In this document: positions 59,465 through 64,000 of the stretch, one piece after another
Position numbering within the stretch: the stretch's first letter is position 1
Layout: each line of letters opens with the position of its first letter
Assembly: GCA_018296165.2 (NCBI GenBank)
Contig: JACKQL020000030.1
Location: 248,001 to 312,000, forward strand
Length of the DNA stretch: 64,000 nt
From: Termitomyces sp. T153
Taxonomy: Eukaryota; Basidiomycota; Agaricomycetes; Agaricales; Lyophyllaceae
Reading direction: 5' to 3'
Notes under the pieces: model-generated
The model's database searches: none
What the model was told of the DNA's origin: nothing
What the model saw: the letters and a program-made list of their open reading frames with translations, nothing else
Translations under genes and position numbers: made by a program

Positions 59465-61690
59465 ATGGCAAACGTCCTACTTGATATTGGTGTCCTCTTG
59501 TTCATAATTGCTCCCTACCTTTACCTCAGGCAACGTAGGAATAGCGAACGCTTACCTCTCCCACCTGGACCGAAGAAGCTTCCGATCATAGGCAACCTCC
59601 TGGACATACCGAAAAGCTTCGAATGGGTAACCTATCATAAGTGGTGCCAGGAATTCGGTCAGTGTTTCACGACACGTCTCCAGATGTAAAGACTGACTCT
59701 ATCTTCAAGGCTCTGACATTATTCATATTAATGTTGTGGGCACATCTATCATCGTCCTGGACAATGAAAAGATAACCATAGATCTGTTGGAGAGGAGGTC
59801 TTCGATATACTCCAGCAGGTGATTGTCAATCATGGGCAATGCTTCGCAAGAAACTCATCAAGATGATTGAACAGAGTAAGGATGCCGATGTTAAATGAAT
59901 TGATGGGTTGGAATTTTCACGTAGGGTGGATGCCATATGGTGAGTTCACCGACCGAATTTGACGCCAATTTTTCCCGATCTTGGGTTTAGGCGATTATTG
60001 GTGAGTGCCAGTTTATTTTCTGCGCTTTCTGTGGCTAAATGTTCGCCTGAAGGCGTCGACATAGGCGATTACTGCAGCAAGAATTCAACGCCACTGCTTC
60101 CATCCGCTTCCGCCCCCTCGAATTGAAGGCCACTCACGGTCTTCTCCGTGCTTTACTAGACTCACCGGATGACCTGGATGGGAATCTTCGACAGTTCGTG
60201 AACAATGACCCGATCTCCCTCTTGCGTAACATCTTTATATTTTCTCCAGGATGGCGGGTGAGACCATCTTGAGAGGAACATATGGGTTGGAAATTCAATC
60301 CAAAGACGATCCTTACATAAAGACAGCAGCCAAGGCCACTCATACCCTCTTTACTGCTGCTGTTCCAGGAGCCTTTCTTGTCGATTTTCTACCTATCCTC
60401 AAATACGTACCCGATTGGATGCCTTTTGCCGACTTCAAGCGCAAAGTAAAAGAATGGCGCAACCTAGCATCAGATATGGTCAACATGCCCTACGATGCGG
60501 CGAAGCGTAACATTGTGAATTCTTGGTCATCCAAAGCTGGTGATTCTTTTACTGATGGATCACACACAGCGAAACGGAAATGCTGCCTCATCTTTCATGC
60601 TGAGGAGCCTGCAGAATATGGACGAATCACGTGATAACAAGGTACAGGAATATATCATCAAATCGGTAGCCGGAGCTATGTATACAGGTGAGCTCGATGC
60701 ACAATTGTCGATGCATATCATCTCATATTACCTACCCATCGCAATTCAGCTGGTTCGGACACAGTGAGTCAATCCCAAGTCCACGTTTATGCAACTGGTC
60801 TGGCTTACTGATTATGTCCAAACAGACGGTGTCGGCCATCTCATCTTGTATCCTTGGCCTCCTCGAGAATCCCGCGGTAGTAAAGAAGGCCCAAGAGGAG
60901 CTCGACCGAGTTGTTGGTCTCAACCACCTGCCGACCTTTGATGACGAAGATTCTTTGCCATATATTACTGCGATCACCAAAGAAACGTTGAGATGGAGGG
61001 ATGTTGCTCCATTCGGTACGGACAGAAATATTTTACTTTGTATTCCTTCCTTTAATGAGCTCTTGGGCAGGTGTACCACATCTTCTCGATGTTGATGACG
61101 AATATATGGGTTATAGGCTTCCCAAGGGCTCCTTGGTCATAGCCAATGCATGGTAAGTTCAAATTAGAAACTGGTACCTCTCATTGGTCACTGGTAACCT
61201 CGGTATTTCTGATTTCAAATAGGGCCATGCTACATGATGAGAAATTCTATCCTGATCCATTTGAATTTAATCCAGATCGGTTCATAAAGGATGGAAAGCT
61301 AAATCCGGATGTGAAAGACCCAATACATGCGGCATTTGGATTTGGTCGACGGTAATGTCAAGTGTTTATTCATATCGTTTCCGTAGCTAAAGCTATTCTT
61401 AGGGTATGCCCTGGACGTCACATGGCATTATCTGCAATCTGGATTGCCATTGCTTCAATCCTTACTGTTTTTGATATCACAAAAGCCCGGGACGAGAAAG
61501 GAAATATCATAGAACCTTCTCATGAATATACCTCTGCCTTAGTTTGGTCAGTCCTATTCATTGAAGCCAACGCTAATTTCTCACCAAGTTCATAAGTTCG
61601 CCTTTACCGTTCAAGTGTTCGATTACACCACGGTCAAAACAAGCAGAAACTTTGATCAAAGCAACAATTAACGAAGACCACTATTCTTGA
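59465..61690 (+). CDS. Cytochrome P450 monooxygenase, right copy (13 exons, 517 aa)
   Basis: Exons: 59465-59657, 59710-59818, 59875-59939, 59991-60000, 60053-60193, 60250-60514, 60570-60687, 60750-60763, 60826-61015, 61071-61152, 61223-61351, 61403-61546 and 61597-61690, totalling 1554 nt with all introns GT-AG. The same exon lengths occur in the left copy. Features: membrane anchor at residues 4-20, PPGPKKLPIIGN hinge, C-helix W126-RRH-R130, I-helix AGSDTT, K-helix E358-TL-R361, FNPDRF, and haem loop FGFGRRVCPGR with Cys441. C-terminal exon 13 supplies PLPFKCSI, the usual end of this P450 group. Without microexons 4 and 8 the W of WxxxR and the AGSDT motif would be lost. Likely ER-bound; it would need a P450 reductase. 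Substrate unknown. Confidence 0.92.
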
Positions 61691-61855
61691 GTTAGCAGGA
61701 GTGAAGTCAGGAGTTATTATTTATGTACCCGTAATGAATCAATTTGAGTTAGCCATGTACCTACGTATTGTTTCAGAATATGAATCACCGTAGAGTGGAC
61801 CCAGTAGAAATAATTGACCTCATTTTCCCGCAGGAGTGACACATTTGACCACATG

Positions 61856-63030
61856 ATGGATGGATGGATAGATTTCTGTTTAATGCCGGCAAGCCACAGA
61901 CTTGTTAAGGGGCGAGCAGTAAGCTGTACGGTTAAGTATGGTACTTATAAGATAATAATATTGTAGCGGCGCAAGCACCGGTCCACGACATTCAAGATTT
62001 TTTGCAAGTATATTGATTGAAGCAATATTTATAATCAAATTATTCTATTTATTCTATGCCCTTGCATAGAACCTTCTACACCTTCCATGGAAGTCCTTCT
62101 ATTGGCTACATTATCACTACCATGCTCTTCAGCACTTATGTAATGCTTCTCATTATTTTCATTCTCCTGCAATCTTGCTTTCTTCAAGGCTAAGGCAAAA
62201 TCCTCTTTGTTGTCAATGATGTCACTGATGCCATGTTTGCAAACCACATGAGCAGAACTTGAGGGGAGCTCCAAACATAATCTAGCAAGTCTGGCTTTGA
62301 GTGCCTGCACAAAGATTTCTAATGAACAAAACAAATGATGTCACCAAAATAAGGCACTTCTCATACCTCAGTTCCATTTGTTGCAACTAGAAGTAGATGG
62401 TCCAAATGAATAAGTAGATTGTTTTTCCTCCCAAGCTTGATTGTTCAGAATGTCATTGATATTTCACCTAGCCAACATAAAATGATCCAGGAATTGTAGA
62501 AACCTTATTTGGGAGTCTGTCAAGCATAAGCATTGTAAGCAATAAGTCATAGTCAATCTGTAGACTTACTGAAGATTAGTATCAAGGACAAGTTGATGAA
62601 AGGCAATTATGTTGTCATCAGTGTGAATGTAGGTTCCTCCTGTGAGAATACATGCAAAGCTTCTGTGTTCATCAGTGTTAGGGAGGAACAAGTGCCTTTT
62701 GAAACATATCACTGTGGCCTTTGTGGGTCAAGATTCTCATTGAAGAGTGCAAGCTGTGAATGTCCTTGCAATTTCATGAGAGTTGAAGCCATTAAGATTA
62801 CCTTCTGCAAAGGTTTCATCAAAGTACTTGAATACCAATTAACCCCAGGAATGCCAGGCAGATGATGCCCCACCTCTGTGGCCTCAGAGTGGCATGAGGA
62901 CCTTTATCAGTTTGTAGAACTGTGTGGGACAGAATATTCCCAGTTCACAGAATAGACCTCTATTTGTTCTGTATAACCATATGAGATGAGATATTTACAA
63001 GTCATGTAAGGATAATGTAAACTGGATAAA
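61856..63030. other. Unassigned spacer right of the P450 arm
   Basis: Frames at 62334-62035 (minus) and 62593-62865 (plus) show no motif that I recognise. CpG vanishes from about 62030 onward, indicating old repeat DNA. No RNA gene was seen. Confidence 0.35.
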
Positions 63031-63039
63031 GTATGCTAT

Positions 63040-63760
63040 GTACCCTCAGTTTGCACAATAGAACTGAGGGTCTCCAAAATGGGAAGGTAATATATAGTAT
63101 GATTGAGAGTGAGGCTGAAAGAGCTGTATAGTAGCAATTGAGGGTGAGTCTTAGAAAGAGGGAAACCTAAAGAGGCAATGTGATTGGTTATCTGAGAACA
63201 AGCAAGAACAGAGTGAGCACCACCAACCACAGTTGTGGAGTCCTTCATGACATTCCCCCAGACTCAAAGCAGTGGTGTAAGTCCAAAAAGGCAGACCACA
63301 TAACAATGGGTAATGGAAGAGAGGGGTTTTGTGAGGAGGTCAGCTGGGTTTTTAATGGAGGGAATATGCATGATCTTGATGTCACCCTTTTTGACACATT
63401 CACAAATGTAATGATGACAAATATAAATATGTTTTGCTTGTGCATATCCCTTGGTGTCTCAAGTGAGGGAGATAGCTGGTGAATTGTCAATGTAAATAGG
63501 GGTGGGCAGATTCTGAGGGAGATTAACCTCCAGTTGCCAATTAAACATCTACAGAGCCTGGTGTGAGCTTTGGGACATACCATATACTCTGCTTCTGTAG
63601 TGGAGAGGGCAACAGTGGGTTGTTGTTTTGGCTCCAGGAAACTGCACTGCCAGCCATAGTGAACATGTCCCAGTCAATTGACATGTATTGAGATCTTCTC
63701 CATAATCAGCATCAATATAACCAATAGGCTTGATACTAATACTCTTTCAGTAGGTAATTT
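63040..63760 (-). pseudogene. Ty1/Copia RNase H relic
   Basis: Minus-strand text reads DADYGEDLNTCQLTG, PTVALSTTEAEYM (about 63620-63580), TPIYIDNSPAISLT, AQAKHIYICHHYI and NPADLLTKPL (about 63320), the characteristic order of the Copia RNase H domain at the end of pol. The segments lie in different frames. The rest of the element would be expected to the right, but another element intervenes. Confidence 0.75.
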
Positions 63761-63779
63761 GGCAATCCAGGGTCCTGTT

Positions 63780-64000
63780 CACATACTCCATCACAGAGAC
63801 AAGGGCTTTCCAGTGAGGAGGTCTGGGGTTGTTTGGTCTAGGGTGTCTTCTGAGACTAGAAGCAGGGCACAGAGATACTGTTCCAAGGTCTGGTTTACTC
63901 ATTCTGTTTGTCTATTGGTCTTCAGGTGATAAGTGGTCCATAGGTTGCTCTTTATTTCTAGGGCCTTGCATCACAACTGCCAGAAGAGACAAACAGAGCA
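63780..64000 (-). pseudogene. Ty3 integrase fragment at the window edge
   Basis: Minus strand: IKSNLWTTYHLKTNRQTE, a TGA, then VNQTLEQYLCA, the TxYHPQTDGQTERVNQTLE signature of Ty3 integrases, with the Arg codon CGA apparently turned into TGA. It abuts the Copia relic and runs out of the window. Confidence 0.65.

Larger units (their letters stand above)
56869..61855 (+). repeat. Right arm of the inverted segmental duplication
   Basis: Counterpart of 21985-26657 in opposite orientation, starting at CAGAGGCAGCTAATA and fading past GGAGTGACACATTTGACC. It includes the SEADNDR ORF, the shorter satellite, an arm-specific insertion (about 58377-59083), the intact P450 gene and its 3' flank. Confidence 0.85.

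Noticed and set aside
59953..60090. Simple two-exon join at the P450 C helix without the microexon, splicing to GCGATTACTG
   Set aside because: It keeps the frame but deletes the Trp of WxxxR; the 10-nt exon restores the full motif in both gene copies.
12229..61690. Secondary-metabolite gene cluster around the P450s
   Set aside because: No PKS, NRPS, terpene synthase, transporter or regulator is present; the space between is transposon DNA.

Overview
The window looks like a TE-rich contig from a basidiomycete fungus, most likely an Agaricomycete. Supporting signs are spliceosomal introns of mostly 50-60 nt with GT-AG ends, an SRPK-type kinase, KDZ and hAT transposase remnants, chromodomain-bearing Ty3 elements, and CpG-poor repeats beside CpG-normal genes.

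Layout. 1-4.4 kb: a minus-strand gene of an uncharacterised fungal family and a plus-strand four-exon SRPK-like kinase share an upstream region. 4.5-10.6 kb: CpG-depleted relics, with a solo LTR carrying a perfect target-site duplication, tandem-repeat blocks and broken Ty3 gag pieces. 10.7-17 kb: a unique CpG-normal island with one large eight-exon gene (1320 aa, low-complexity N-terminal part, conserved-looking C-terminal part). 17-21.9 kb: nested LTR debris including two more solo LTRs of one family.

22-62 kb is organised as a large interrupted inverted arrangement. The outer arms (about 22.0-26.7 and 56.9-61.9 kb) are inverted copies of a segment with an intact 13-exon cytochrome P450 gene, a TGCATTA-rich satellite and a transposon-like ORF. 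Both P450 copies splice in silico to exactly 517 codons, with identical exon lengths including 10-nt and 14-nt microexons. Between the arms lie two chromovirus copies of one family, A (minus, 29.3-41.9 kb) and C (plus, 43.3-48.4 kb), head to head around a KDZ transposase relic. A contains a complete second chromovirus B (32617-38062, 243-bp LTRs, 5-bp TSD) and an LTR-like insertion. A and C share a nearly identical 1.3-kb RT/RNase H tract with abrupt edges, which suggests gene conversion. A possible tRNA-derived SINE, another solo LTR, a third Ty3 family (G) and a hAT relic fill the rest. The right end holds Copia and Ty3 pol fragments.

The host genes are the family gene, the kinase, the 1320-aa protein and two P450s; I see no evidence that they form one pathway. 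A roughly 200-bp piece of the 1320-aa gene reappears at about 58.4-58.6 kb inside an insertion unique to one P450 arm. All exon structures, TSDs and homologies were read by eye; no database search was run.
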